From the NCBI RefSeq assembly GCF_933775445.1, contig NC_065874.1, forward strand, positions 11,861,001-11,925,000: a stretch of 64,000 bases of DNA, read 5' to 3'. This document shows, one piece after another, positions 53,071 through 64,000 of the stretch. Each line of letters begins with the position of its first letter. The stretch's first letter is position 1. This stretch comes from Argentina anserina (taxonomy: Eukaryota > Streptophyta > Magnoliopsida > Rosales > Rosaceae). The notes under the pieces are model-generated. The model was not told where the DNA came from. It saw only the letters and a list, made by a program, of their open reading frames with translations, and made no database searches. The position numbers and the translations under genes are program-made.

Positions 53071-54212
53071 TAAGGTGAGAGACAAATGCCCAAATAGTCC
53101 GAGTAAGACAGAGAGAGATTCCCTCTTCATTCTTTCTTCCTTGTGGGTTGTGATATTATTAACAAACAAACCCACTTCTCTTCTCACACGAACACACGTC
53201 GTCTCTGTTTTTGGTACAAAACCCTCTTCCTTCTCACTTTTGTTTCGATTTTTTATCATGTTTTTTTGGTGATTGGTGATTGTCTCTGTCTCCAAATCTT
53301 GTTTCTTCCATTTGCTCAACGTGCCACAGACCCCTATTTGGCTCTCTTCTTCTTCTTCGTCTTGAACATCTAGGTTCTTGCTCCATCTAGCTCTGTTGTT
53401 TCATTCAAGTTTCAATCTTTGTGGGTTTGTTGTGTTGGATTGCATTATATCTTTTCCGGGTATTGTTCAATCTCTGTGTTTGAGCTGAAGACTTAGTTGT
53501 CCTCGTATGTGGTACATGTTTGTAATACAATCTCAGTAATCTGAATTATTGTGATTCTGGTTTGGTATGATTTGTGTTGATGTGATTAGTATCAAGTTTC
53601 AAACTTTAGTCTTGGTTTTGTGCTATCTGGAAGACTGAATTATTATAGTTGTATTAACATGATTGCTCTGTTAGACTCTGGATAAGTTTGATCAGAAATT
53701 TTATTTGGGATTGTTTGAAGAATGAAAGTTTGATTGTTTTTTCTTTTCTTTTGTAACTGATTCTGTCATTATCAATGTAAACATCTGATATAATTTATAT
53801 CAACTCATTAGGTAGTTTTTGACTTTTGTTGAATCCTATTTGGTGTCCAATGTCGATTTTGTTGATGCAACACTTCTGTCTCTTCTGATATATTTCTAGG
53901 CTGCTGTTTCTTCATCTCTGTTCTTTCCGGCTTTCAATGATTATGAAAAAATATATGGAGCCAATTCTTGAGCTAATGTTTACGGCAAACTCCAATATTC
54001 TTTGTTTGCTACTTATGCAATCCAACAATTTAATAATCAATGTAATCATTTTAATATATGGTTTTGATTCAACAGCTGTATTAAAAGTCAGAATTGTGGA
54101 ATATTTGGGACGAGTTGCAGTCTGAATTTCGAGGGCGGTATATGAATTCTGATTGTTTGAGGAAGATGAGTATGTGACTGTAGTTGATTTCAGCCGAGCA
54201 TAAGGTTTGGTA
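53071..54212 (+). promoter_or_regulatory. Leader region of the GT14 gene with probable 5' UTR intron
   Basis: Pyrimidine-rich sequence at about 53095-53420 looks like a 5' UTR exon. A TTGATTTCAG acceptor at 54183-54192 lies 20 bases before the ATG at 54213, so a leader intron of several hundred bases is likely. The donor is uncertain. Confidence 0.45.
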
Positions 54213-56260
54213 ATGGGGTCTGCAAACATGGAGAAGAAATGGCTATTCCCTCTTGTCATAAGCTCTTGTGTGTGCTTATTCCTTCTAGCCACTTCCTTGA
54301 ACTTGGGTCTTGTCTCATCACCACAGAAACTCTTGTCCTCGATGTTACAATCTCGAGCAGTAATAAACCAAACCAGTGCAGCTTTCGCCGAGACAAAAGT
54401 TTCACAAGCTCCACCCCCTCCTGCAGGACCATCTATTCCTCGTTTTGCTTATCTAATTTCAGGGTCAAAAGGGGATATGGAAAAGCTTTGGAGAACTCTT
54501 AAGGCTCTGTACCATCCTTTAAATCAGTATGTACTTCATTTAGACCTTGAGGCACCAGTTGCAGAAAGATTGGAGCTTGCTTCACGAGTGCAGAACGAAA
54601 CGATCTTTAATCAAGTTGGGAATGTATTTATGATAAAAAAGGCTAACATGGTCACTTATAGAGGACCAACAATGGTTGCTAATACACTTCATGCCTGTGC
54701 CATTCTGCTCAAGAGGAGTAAGGATTGGGATTGGTTTATCAACCTCAGCGCCTCAGATTACCCGCTTGTTACTCAAGATGGTTAGTCTATATTGTATTAT
54801 GCTGTCTGAATTTCAGAATTATAGTTTTACCGTTATTGAAGTATGTATGGTTCTGTGCTAAAGTATGTTTTCTGTGTTTCCTATGCCAGATCTTCTCCAC
54901 ACCTTTACAGGTCTAAATAGAGAACTGAATTTCATTGAGCATACAAGTCAGCTTGGTTGGAAGGAGTAAATCCTCTCTTTTCCCTGCACTAAACAAAGCT
55001 TAAACATATGTAGTATTGTCCTCTCATTTTAATGTTTATAGCTGATCTTCACATTAAATGGCTTTTTCAGGGAAAAAAGAGCAATGCCTTTAATTCTAGA
55101 CCCTGGTCTCTACTCATCAAAAAAACAAGATGTATTCTGGGTAACACCCCGGCGAGCATTGCCCACTTCCTTTAATTTGTTTACTGGTGAGTAATGACTT
55201 TGTTTTCCTATAGCTGTTTGGATTTCTGGTAACTCACACGACATTGAATTGTGCAAAAAAGTAAAAGAACCAAAAAAACAAAATTATCCTGTGAAGTCTA
55301 ACTGATCACAATCTTAAGATAAATGTGTGTAATGATTATATCTTGTTTGTCATTTTGCTGCTACTTAGTTTTCATTTATTCTGCTTTGAAGAAATTGCTT
55401 TGGTGGCCAGAATTTATATTTACTGAGCTTTAGGACAGAGTTATTAACTACAAATTTGTGTCAAAATCTTGTTATGAAAGGTTTTACAAAAGAATTTAGG
55501 AGTCGCTTTTGCAAGTAAAAACTTCTTCCACTCACACAGCTATGAAAATAATTGTTGCTTTGAACAATTTGGCACAAATCAGTTGCATGAGTTGGATCAC
55601 CAGCTCATAAATTGATGAATTTCTGTTTCTTTGCTCTTCCTTTGCAAAAACCTAGGGTTAATTGCAACAGAGGCCTTTACCTGCATTGTTAATCTTATCT
55701 TTTCACATTGTGTTCATTTGATTTCTTCATTAGTCTTTCATATGCTAAATTTTGTCACAGGTTCGGCATGGATGGTCCTTTCACGATGGTTTGTTGAGTA
55801 CTGTGTTTGGGGTTGGGACAATCTACCTAGGACCCTTCTCATGTATTACGCAAACTTTGTGTCCTCGCCCGAAGGCTACTTTCACACTGTTATATGCAAT
55901 GTGCCAGAGTTTGCCAAAACTGCAGTTAACCATGATTTGCACTATATTTCATGGGATATTCCTCCCAAACAGCATCCCCACACTCTTAACATCAATGACA
56001 CAAGCAAGATGATTGGAAGTGGTGCTGCTTTTGCCCGGAAATTTAAAGAAAATGACCCTGCCCTAGATAAGATTGATAAGGAGTTCCTTCACAGAAGAAA
56101 AAATGGCTTCACTCCTGGTGGCTGGTGTGCTGGGAAACCAAAATGCTCCAGGGTTGGGAACCCAAACAAGATCAAACCAGGTCCAGGGGCCAAAAGGCTT
56201 CGCACTCTTGTCGGCAGGCTGACATTGACAGCTAAGTTCGGTCAAAACCAGTGTAAATAG
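54213..56260 (+). CDS. Beta-glucuronosyltransferase, GT14 family (GlcAT14 type)
   Basis: Exons 54213-54780, 54890-54965, 55071-55186 and 55761-56260 join in phase to 419 residues. The N-terminus is a type II Golgi anchor (KKWLFPLVISSCVCLFLLATSL, about residues 9-30), then a Pro-rich stem (SQAPPPPAGPSIPRFAYLI). The GT14 (core-2/I-branching) domain follows: LHLDLEAP, WDWFINLSASDYPLVTQDDLL, NFIEHTSQLGWK, the PTSFNLFTGSAWMVLSRWFVEYC block, YYANFVSSPEGYFHTVIC and HYISWD. The C-terminus holds the family's GGWC block. Plant GlcAT14 enzymes add glucuronic acid to type II arabinogalactans on arabinogalactan proteins in the Golgi, affecting cell elongation. The first in-frame ATG after the acceptor was used. 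All introns are GT-AG. Intact; convergent with the SPA gene. Confidence 0.95.
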
Positions 56261-57337
56261 ATTCTCTGGGAATTCTTTGGATCAGGTGCAAAGAGATAAG
56301 GGAAAGGAACTGTAAAAGAAGAAAACTCATAGAAGTATATATCTTCAAGCTGGACAAGAGTTGTGTTGTTATTTATTGGATCAATTTTGATGTCCAACTT
56401 AGTTGGATTTGAGGCAGATTAACATCCTTTCAAGCAGAAACCAAAAATTGTCACATTCTTGGAACCAAAAAGGTGTTCAGTCATCAGTAGGTATTAAATG
56501 TAGAACTTTTACAATCATATAATTTATCAGTGGTATACCTTTTTTCCTTCCACATTGTTGCTGTTTCTTCAGATTCTTATGCTTAGTCTCTCTATTTTGT
56601 TGGTTTTTGTTTCTCTAGACTATAACTTAAACAACATGGAGATGATGACACAAATAACTAAAACTGCTCTATAACTGATTAAAGTAAAGAGCAAGTCCAT
56701 GTACATAACATTTTCATTGAATTCCTAGATTCAGGTTCATGTCATATTATTCCATGTTGGATTCCATTTTGACAGGTTTTCTTATGTAAAAAGGTGAAGC
56801 AGAAGAATTATATTGTGGAAGGCTATGAAAAGTTTTCTACCTACTTCCCTACACGAAGTTGGATAACGAAGGCAATGAGGGAATTTATTTTGATGGAGGG
56901 CTGGTTGTATTCACAGCTTCCCTGATGTTATTAAACACACGAGGAACTCGTATATTGAACTTTTTTTTTCATGCTTATTTCATGTCAGTTCTGAGAAACG
57001 AGTCACCTTAGTACTTCCATAATCCATCCAGGGTTGAAGGTTTTGACCATTCAAGGAGAACTCTGAATTTGAAGCTTAAAATAGATTGATTTTGAATTGT
57101 AATTTTATACAGAAATACCATTTTTTACCTATCTTTTTTCCTTTAAATTTCTATCTACAAATAGCATTGGAACATCAAGTCAAGACATTAACCCGCTATT
57201 ATCTAATACCAAAATTTGTTATGTTGCTTGCAACCATGAATTCCTATAAGCTTCTCTGGCATAAGAATCCTTTACCCCATTCTCAATATCCATCCAGCCA
57301 GAATCAAGAATTACCATGAATAGAAGGTTCAATAAAA
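56261..57337. other. Intergenic between convergent GT14 and SPA genes
   Basis: Contains the 3' UTR of the GT14 gene (to about 56530) and that of the SPA gene on the other strand. No gene or repeat recognised. Confidence 0.6.
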
Positions 57338-60300
57338 TCAAACCATCTCCAGGATTTTGATATTCCCTGTAGAATTTGCAGCAATTAAGGTAGAGGATTG
57401 GCCACGCCAACAAACAGATGAGATAAATTGTGCAGCATCATCTGTATCCTGGCCTGAAAGGGGGTCTGTGGCTTGAAACTTGTATGACAATGCCGGCATT
57501 GGGAATGCCTTGTGGTAGATGACAACCTGTTCAACCAGAAACATAAACACCAACTAATAAGAACAGTACCAATGCATTGGTATGCTTTCCATAGGTGTTC
57601 AACTAAAAACATAAACAGCAACCAGCAGGAACATTGACAATGATTGGTACGATTCTGTGGCTGTTCCACCATGCACAGCAATAAATAGGAACATTGACAA
57701 CACATAGGTATGATTTCAGATCAAACGTTGTTCTATAGATCAAAGAAAAGATTAGATAAGTATCATATTTTTCTTTAATCTACCAAAAAAAAAATAGAGA
57801 AAATGACAGCCCACTAGGTATCTTCCACAGAATCGTAGTGAGGGTTCACTCTCTTCGCAGGTTTTAGGCTTAGCAAAAAAGCGGATAATCCAGAAATTGA
57901 TTTGAACTTATTGAAATTTTTCTCCAAGATAATATAAATTTGCCTTCCCTGGTGAAAGCAATTATAGATGCAAGGGGAACTAACCTACAAGCATGAATGA
58001 AAATTCTTGTTTCAACTAAAAACTAATTACCTCATTAGTCTCTGAGCCGGTAGCAATATAACCATCAGAAACTGACAAACCCACGAAGTTCTGCAACAAG
58101 GAAACATACAAAAGCTATAAATCGTAAGCCTATGGAGCCATATGACTTGCATCTAGTGAACAAAATTACTACATTTGGGCTCCGAAAACTGTATAACAGC
58201 ATTTGATTCATTAGACCATAGCTGTGAAGATGTAATCAACTAACATGCTTTTGCATTTACCCATTGTAGAAGAAAAAAAAATTGAACTACCAAAGAGCCA
58301 AAAAATTTTGAACTAAAAAAAAAAAGGTCAATAAGACATTAATTAAACATCCATGGAATTATATATTCAGTTCTTCATCATAAAAAAATGGAAGTACTGT
58401 AAAAATTAATTAAACAAACACGGCCTCCAATATTGTCAACTTCATATCACAGAAATTGGTATATGATTCACAAAAAAATATATAGCATTCCTTTTGGCTG
58501 GTGGTGCAAACTATTGATAGAACACACAGTTATCATATATTGATTTCTCCTCATCTCAGTTAGTGACCTTAAATAAATTTTGACATTCATAAGCACAGCA
58601 GACGCAAATAGAAACACAGGTATAAGAACTTGAACATGTCTGCAACCTAGTACTTCTGGTATGAAAAATGTGTGAAATTACCTTCATATTCATGTGACCT
58701 GTAAGTGACATAACCGGACTGTCTATGACTCGAGATGTGCATGTTGACAAATCCCAAAGCTTCAGAGTGTTATCGGTGGAGGCAGAAACAAGATTTGTCC
58801 GGTCTATGAACTTGACATAACTCACAGTTTTGTTGTGTCCCTTCAAGGTACAAAGAGGAACCTTCGCATTACGAAGATCATAGTAATAAATTTGATGATC
58901 CGCTGAACCGAATGCAAGTGAGCGACAAGACTCCAAAGGAAACTGCACACAGCAAATGTTGGCCTTTGTTTTTATTGTACCAATACTTTCTCCCTGTAGA
59001 AGAAATCACAAGACAACTTATCATTCATCCATAATTAGGTATTTGCAGCAATCATATAGATGACTGCAGTACTTTTTAAAGCTGACATCCACCAAGGGCA
59101 AGAGTAAAATTGCCTGATTGATACTCCATAGCTTAACAGAACCATCATCACTCCCGCTGGCCAGCATTGTCGGGTCTGCTGATGAAAAGTCAATGGACCA
59201 TACACGCTTCTCGTGTTCTTTCATCTCCATGAGTACTTGACTTCTTGTAACGTCCCACACCTTGACAGGTTAAGCAATTTAGTTAATACAAAGTAATAGT
59301 GAGCTGACAAGTGAATCAGAAGTAACGGTTGACCTACCTGCACTACACCTTCAAAGTTACTTGAAGCAATCTGGCTTTTGATATAACTGTTCCAACATAT
59401 ATTGCTTAGCCTTGATCTGGTAGCTATTTCCACCACAGGATAATGGATGTCACGATCCTCATTTATGATCGAGTCACATTCAAATATTTTGATTTTCTTA
59501 TTAACACCAGCTGTAGCAAAAAATTCTCCATCGCGATCAAAACTAAGTGAGCATACTAGATTTGAGGAATTTAGAAGATCCGCCTGCTTTAAATCAGCCT
59601 TAACTTTTAATTTTGAGAAAGATAGATATTTGCATAATCCCTCAAGGAATGGTTCTATCCAACCACTTCGTCTACCTTCACCATGATGTTCTTTTGATGT
59701 CAAATTATTCACAGAACTTCTTTCAGTTGCAATAATAGAACCTCTACCATCACTACTTATTGATGAATGTCTTGTCAATGGCTTGGCTGAGTGCTTGATT
59801 GGCCTCCATCTCGTTAAAAAATATGCCGACTCTAGCTTTTTGAAATTGTCCATCAATCTGGAACTTCTCAAAAGGATACTTTCTTGATTTTCACTATCTG
59901 ACTTCTGACCCTCCAAATTATCATCACACTCCTCTCCATTGTGAACTTGGACATCTGGTCTGAACCGTTTTCTGGATCCACTAGCCAAACCATCATCATC
60001 AATAATATTCGGAGATGGGAAACTTGATGTTGAATGATCTTCCTTTACCAGATCTGGGAATGAACCACCTTTTCCCTTAGAACTTGTTTTATGCTTAACA
60101 ACTTCTTCAATATCAGAACAGAGAAATGAAACAGTATTTTGCAACTTATCTGCAGCATCCTGTTTCCGTTGTTTTACAAGCAAGAGAAAATCTAGCAATA
60201 ACTCCTGCTCCTCTATTTTCTCTTTAAGTTCTATTGCTGCCTCACGTTCTTCTAAATCATCTCTTGGTTCATTAAGAAATTCACTCTCTAGCAACTCACT

Positions 60301-62170
60301 GCAACAGATATAGGAAAGTGGATCAAGATCTGACCTCACTGAAGCCATCATACTAAAAATGTAATTAAGTGGAAACCTTGATACAAGTTAATCCAAAATG
60401 CAGACTATTGAAAGACGCATGGAGATCCCTAAAATGTAACACTAAATTATTGAAGGGCTGATAATCTTGTATTTGCAACTACTTAATATTCGGAAAAAAC
60501 ATATCAAACTCCTTCACCAGATGCAGCAGTTTACATATCAACCAAATGCAATTACTAAATATCCTTTCTTCCAAGAGCAATATCATTTAACCCCAAATCA
60601 ATCCTAGAACATCAGGATACAGCTTAGAAATGTAGCTCCATTGTCAGCAACACTGAGCTAGTGGTTTCTTCTTTTATTTTCTTCTCATCCTTGTTTTTCC
60701 AATATAATGAAAAATTTCAATTTCTACGGTCATGAATCCATAACAACCTTGAAACTCACCTAATCTAATTTTGACTTGGTATAGGTCTACCGGAGGTTCA
60801 TCAAGCCTAAGAGCTACACCACGAGAAGTGTGCTCTTGTTTCTCAAATAAAAAATTTCCAGGTGCAGCCATAAATTAATAATTACTAATACAGTGATACA
60901 TTTTAGACTTTGGGATATATTGGTCCTCACCGATAAGAGATTGGCTAAGGAAAAAAAAAAGCAGAAAAGAGTCAAATTGAAAGTTATTCTGGAAGTAATT
61001 TACCCCATTTTAGGCCGACTATTCGGCTCAGGGTGCAGTAGCCATAAGCAAAATGAAGCTTCTTTTGGCCATCTCAACAGCAACTGCGGAGGTAGAACTC
61101 GATGTCTCAGACTAGACATTGTCCTACTCTTTTCTTCTCTTGAGCTGAATGGGCAGAATAACTGGTCACATGAAGTTCTTCATGTTAGTCTATAGAAACA
61201 AAAGAGCTCTAAGCAGAATTGACTTTTATCAATAATTGATGCATCTAAGATTTTATATAATTTATAATGTAGACACAGCAAACTTATAACAGAAACAGAT
61301 AAACAGAAGCCATTGTTTACAAACCTCAAATAGAAGAACTCCTAATCGGTAAATGTCTGAAGCACAAGGACTTGGACCACCAGAAACTTCTTCAGGACTT
61401 GTATACCAACTGCTCTCCATATGCAATATCTGTTTCATTGGAAATGGCTGTCTCTTATCTTCTAGTTGAGCACTCCTCTCTCTGGTTCTATGTTCTTCAC
61501 TCTGCTGCATTAATGATTCGCGTGCTGCATATATTGAACTTGACTGCATGCAACTTGTATCTGACAAAGCATTTGCTGGAGCTTTCATGAATTGAAAAGT
61601 CCCACTTGCTGCGTTGCTTCGTTTCTGATGCAAGGCAGAGGTCAACTTCTTAGCTTCCAGGGTAGGGCTATTTAACCCATCCTCGGGAGAATCAGTGCCA
61701 GAATCTGAGCAAGATGCAGACTCGATGAAAGAGACACGATTAAAAGACGACATAACAAAGCAGGAAGGCCTCACATTATGAACAACAATTCCTTCTGAAT
61801 GTGCTACATTAACAATGTCTACTATTTGCCTAAATATATGCAAGCATTCAAATGCATCCACGGATCGATCCGGTCTATCTAACCATTGCCTCAAGCTAAT
61901 ATCCCCCCATTCAATAGCTCGGACAAAAGGTTCAACTGGTACCTCATCCTCACACACCCCAGACAATCCACCCCGGTTTCTTAGGTCATCAGTGTGTGCC
62001 ACCACAACCCCATCTCTTTCATTCCTCAAATCCGAATCCTGCGATGAACCACCCAAGAAGCCGAATCTTCTACCATGATTAAGCCTTGGATTCCGGTTTG
62101 AGACTCTGGAAGCATTCAAATCCCGAGAACTAATAGACCTCTGCCAAGCATTCTCAGATGAATCTTCCAT
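57338..62170 (-). CDS. SPA1-related protein (SPA3/SPA4 type), COP1 E3 ligase partner
   Basis: Seven coding exons (62170-61325, 61161-61004, 60298-59338, 59260-59114, 58993-58682, 58090-58031, 57526-57338) give 890 residues. SPA proteins join COP1 in the nucleus to ubiquitinate light-signalling factors such as HY5. The N-terminal kinase-like domain (about 60-330) reads [10 protein letters not shown] where active kinases have HRD, so it is a pseudokinase. A coiled coil follows (about 337-385, [24 protein letters not shown]), then Ser-rich sequence with a basic RKRFRP and, from about 575, seven-bladed WD40 repeats (for example [59 protein letters not shown]). The length and lack of a long N-terminus fit SPA3/SPA4, not SPA1/SPA2. 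The start was chosen for its strong context (ACCATGG); an in-frame ATG at 62212 would add 14 residues. Intron 4 has a GC donor. Confidence 0.94.
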
Positions 62171-62172
62171 GG

Positions 62173-62241
62173 TTATCCTCCTATAGCAGCATGAAGGCAA
62201 GAACACACACATCCAAGAAAGTCTCTCTTTTGCACCACCAT
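62173..62241 (-). CDS. Upstream ORF (22 codons) in the SPA leader
   Basis: The minus strand has an ATG at 62241 opening MVVQKRDFLGCVCSCLHAAI and closing with a TAA at 62175-62173, only two bases before the SPA start codon. Such a uORF would limit translation of the main ORF or force reinitiation. A second, 3-codon uORF (ATG AGG TTT TGA) lies just upstream near 62258. Whether both are in the mature leader depends on the unknown 5' UTR splicing. Function is inferred only from position. Confidence 0.5.
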   Translation of the reverse strand: MVVQKRDFLGCVCSCLHAAIGG

Positions 62242-64000
62242 CTTGAATCAAAACCTCATCTCTGATAACTCCCAGTTTCTCAGCAAGCAGAGCACATCAA
62301 CAACTTCTCACAGAAAGACAGAATTCCTGCTAGGCAAAAAAGCAACTTCATGAACAAAATTTCAGCACCATACAAAGCAGAGGCCATCATCACCACACTA
62401 AGAATGATCCAAAAGAAAAAATCAAAACAAGCAGGATCAAACCACAAAACCCAATTCATTATTTTCAACACAGTCACTAGAAGTGCAAAAACAATCAATC
62501 TAAACCAAGTAAACAAGAAAACCCTAGAAATGAAACACATGCAATCAATCTAAAGCAATAAACCCGAGAAGAAAAAACATGTCTTGGGAACATACATGGA
62601 GAAAAGACCGTGACTTGCATGTGTGAGAAGGAGAGAGAGAGTGAGTTACCAGTTTCACCATGAACAGGGTATTTGTTTCCTTCCAAAGCCTATCAGGACT
62701 AACAGTATCTCTCCACTAACAAAAAGCAAAGAATAGAAGCTCTACAGCAGTTTCACCATAAAGGAAGGAAGCTCTCTCCAGCCTCATAAATTCCCCAATA
62801 TATTTTCAACAACAAAAAACAAACAAAATATCCCCACACAAAGCAGAGAACAGTGTTTTGAAAATGAAAAAAAAAACAAATTTATGTATAATTCCCAAAG
62901 TCTGGAACTTTGTAATCTCTATGCAAAATGGGTAGAGTTTCAATCTTCTTGTATCCTTATTGGGTCTACCGTCGATCAGAAAAAAAAATGATTACTTTTA
63001 TGGGGGGCTTGCTTGGCAGCCAGAGAGTCGAGCAAGACCACTTCTTTCAACTCGTCTTGTTTATCTTCCCGCTTTATTCCAAACTACCAACGTGGACCAA
63101 CAACGGCCTCTAAGTAATATGAGATCACAGTCTCATCTATCATAATACCCACGTGGTCCATTCCATCAAATACGTCATCTAGTCACAAACCAAACTAAAC
63201 TCCAGGGTATAACATACACAAATACGTACACTCTGGTTTTGAGTCAAACTTCAGAGTATAAATACCTATGTCTTAATGTCTATACATTAGGGTTTTTACA
63301 TTAGGCAACTTGGACATAGTGTGGCATGGGTTACCTAAGGGGTCTAATCTTAATTACATATTATACACATGCTGTGATGCTAATATCTCCTACTTTGTAA
63401 TATTAAGATAACAATGTTTATTCCCTTCCCAAAGAGGACTTCGTTCTTAGTTTAATCTGATCAGGTACAAAAGCAACTGGGGTTTAATCCAATGAGAGTG
63501 TTTAGAATCGGGAGAAAAGAAGACCTTCCTAAAGAAGAAACTCGTTAGTAGTGATTACGTTCGAAAGCAAAAATAATGAACTAATTAAAGTTTAATCCAA
63601 TGAGTATCAAACACGATCTTCATCAACCCACTTCCAATCATAGATCGACAACTCCTTTCTGAAAATGGGGAGATAATGGAACCACCTTACTTTTAAGTTT
63701 TCATTCTTTTGAATACAAAGCTCATGGTCAGCAACTTAATATAGTAGATACTCTATGATAATCTTCTTCTTTTTTCCCTTGAGGAATGAGATGGTAGCCA
63801 AAGACAACAGGACTACAGGAGAGACCGATACTTAGGTATTGGTGTTTGTTTTTATATTGATGAGGCTAGGTGAGAAGACTCACTACTAATAAAAAGATCA
63901 ATGACAAATTGGAAGGTCCTCATCTTAGGTCAAGAAGATCTCAAATACTGTACCAACTAAATGACCAATTCAGCAACTCTCTGTCCCTCAAAACAGAAAA
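62242..64000. other. SPA leader, promoter and distal flank
   Basis: Bases up to about 62750 are probably 5' UTR of the SPA gene, possibly with a leader intron; a CT-rich stretch lies near 62625-62640 on the minus strand. Beyond that I see AT-rich intergenic DNA and no gene. A TATAAATA at 63258-63265 has no gene after it in view. Confidence 0.45.

Noticed and set aside
62170..62212. Alternative in-frame SPA start at 62212
   Set aside because: Its context is weak (TTGGATGTG) compared with ACCATGG at 62170, and the extra residues do not resemble SPA N-termini.

Overview
This window looks like nuclear DNA of a flowering plant, most likely a eudicot. Its genes are intron-rich with GT-AG splice sites and belong to plant-only families: a cysteine-rich receptor kinase, a proton pump interactor, a GT14 glucuronosyltransferase, a SPA protein and a plastid S4-domain protein. 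The intergenic DNA is AT-rich and packed with plant-type transposons. A Rosaceae-like source (strawberry or rose relatives) is my impression from protein resemblance only; it is inference, not shown.

Layout. 1-11.6 kb is accessory DNA: a broken cystatin-like gene (857-1223), then an almost full-length endogenous pararetrovirus of florendovirus type (about 1.2-10.87 kb). The virus copy is interrupted by a 1,866-bp hAT transposon (6023-7888) with a perfect 8-bp target duplication, and is followed by two palindromic miniature elements lying in TA tracts. 12.4-18.7 kb holds two intact genes back to back: a plastid-targeted S4-domain RNA-binding protein (minus, 10 exons, 323 aa) and cytosolic ribosomal protein uL2/RPL8 (plus, 2 exons, 258 aa). 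18.9-23.6 kb is a decayed Ty1/copia element, and 24.3-24.9 kb is a complete 601-bp TRIM-like element.

25.4-33.2 kb holds two intact minus-strand genes: a cysteine-rich receptor-like kinase (7 exons, 686 aa) with a tandemly duplicated promoter segment, and a proton pump interactor (7 coding exons, 615 aa). 34-53 kb is again repeat-rich: a PIF/Harbinger-like element (36598-37620), a decayed hAT element with an 8-bp target duplication (38893-40791), and a second copia element on the minus strand (about 42.9-49.0 kb). That copia element carries a nested 1,490-bp solo LTR. Its gag region is missing, and an RRM from an RSZ-type splicing factor lies in its place next to the protease. Its 5' end is tandemly duplicated. 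A 424-bp Tourist-like MITE follows.

54.2-62.2 kb holds two convergent intact genes: a beta-glucuronosyltransferase of the GlcAT14 type (plus, 4 exons, 419 aa) and a SPA3/SPA4-type COP1 partner (minus, 7 coding exons, 890 aa) with an upstream ORF ending two bases before its start codon and one apparent GC-AG intron.

The six intact genes are unrelated housekeeping, signalling and cell-wall genes and form no operon-like unit. The most unusual content is in the mobile DNA: the RRM-bearing, gag-less copia, the kinase exon inside the hAT element, and the virus-hAT-MITE nest. Exon coordinates were read by hand from splice signals, reading-frame phase and family similarity; no alignment was run.
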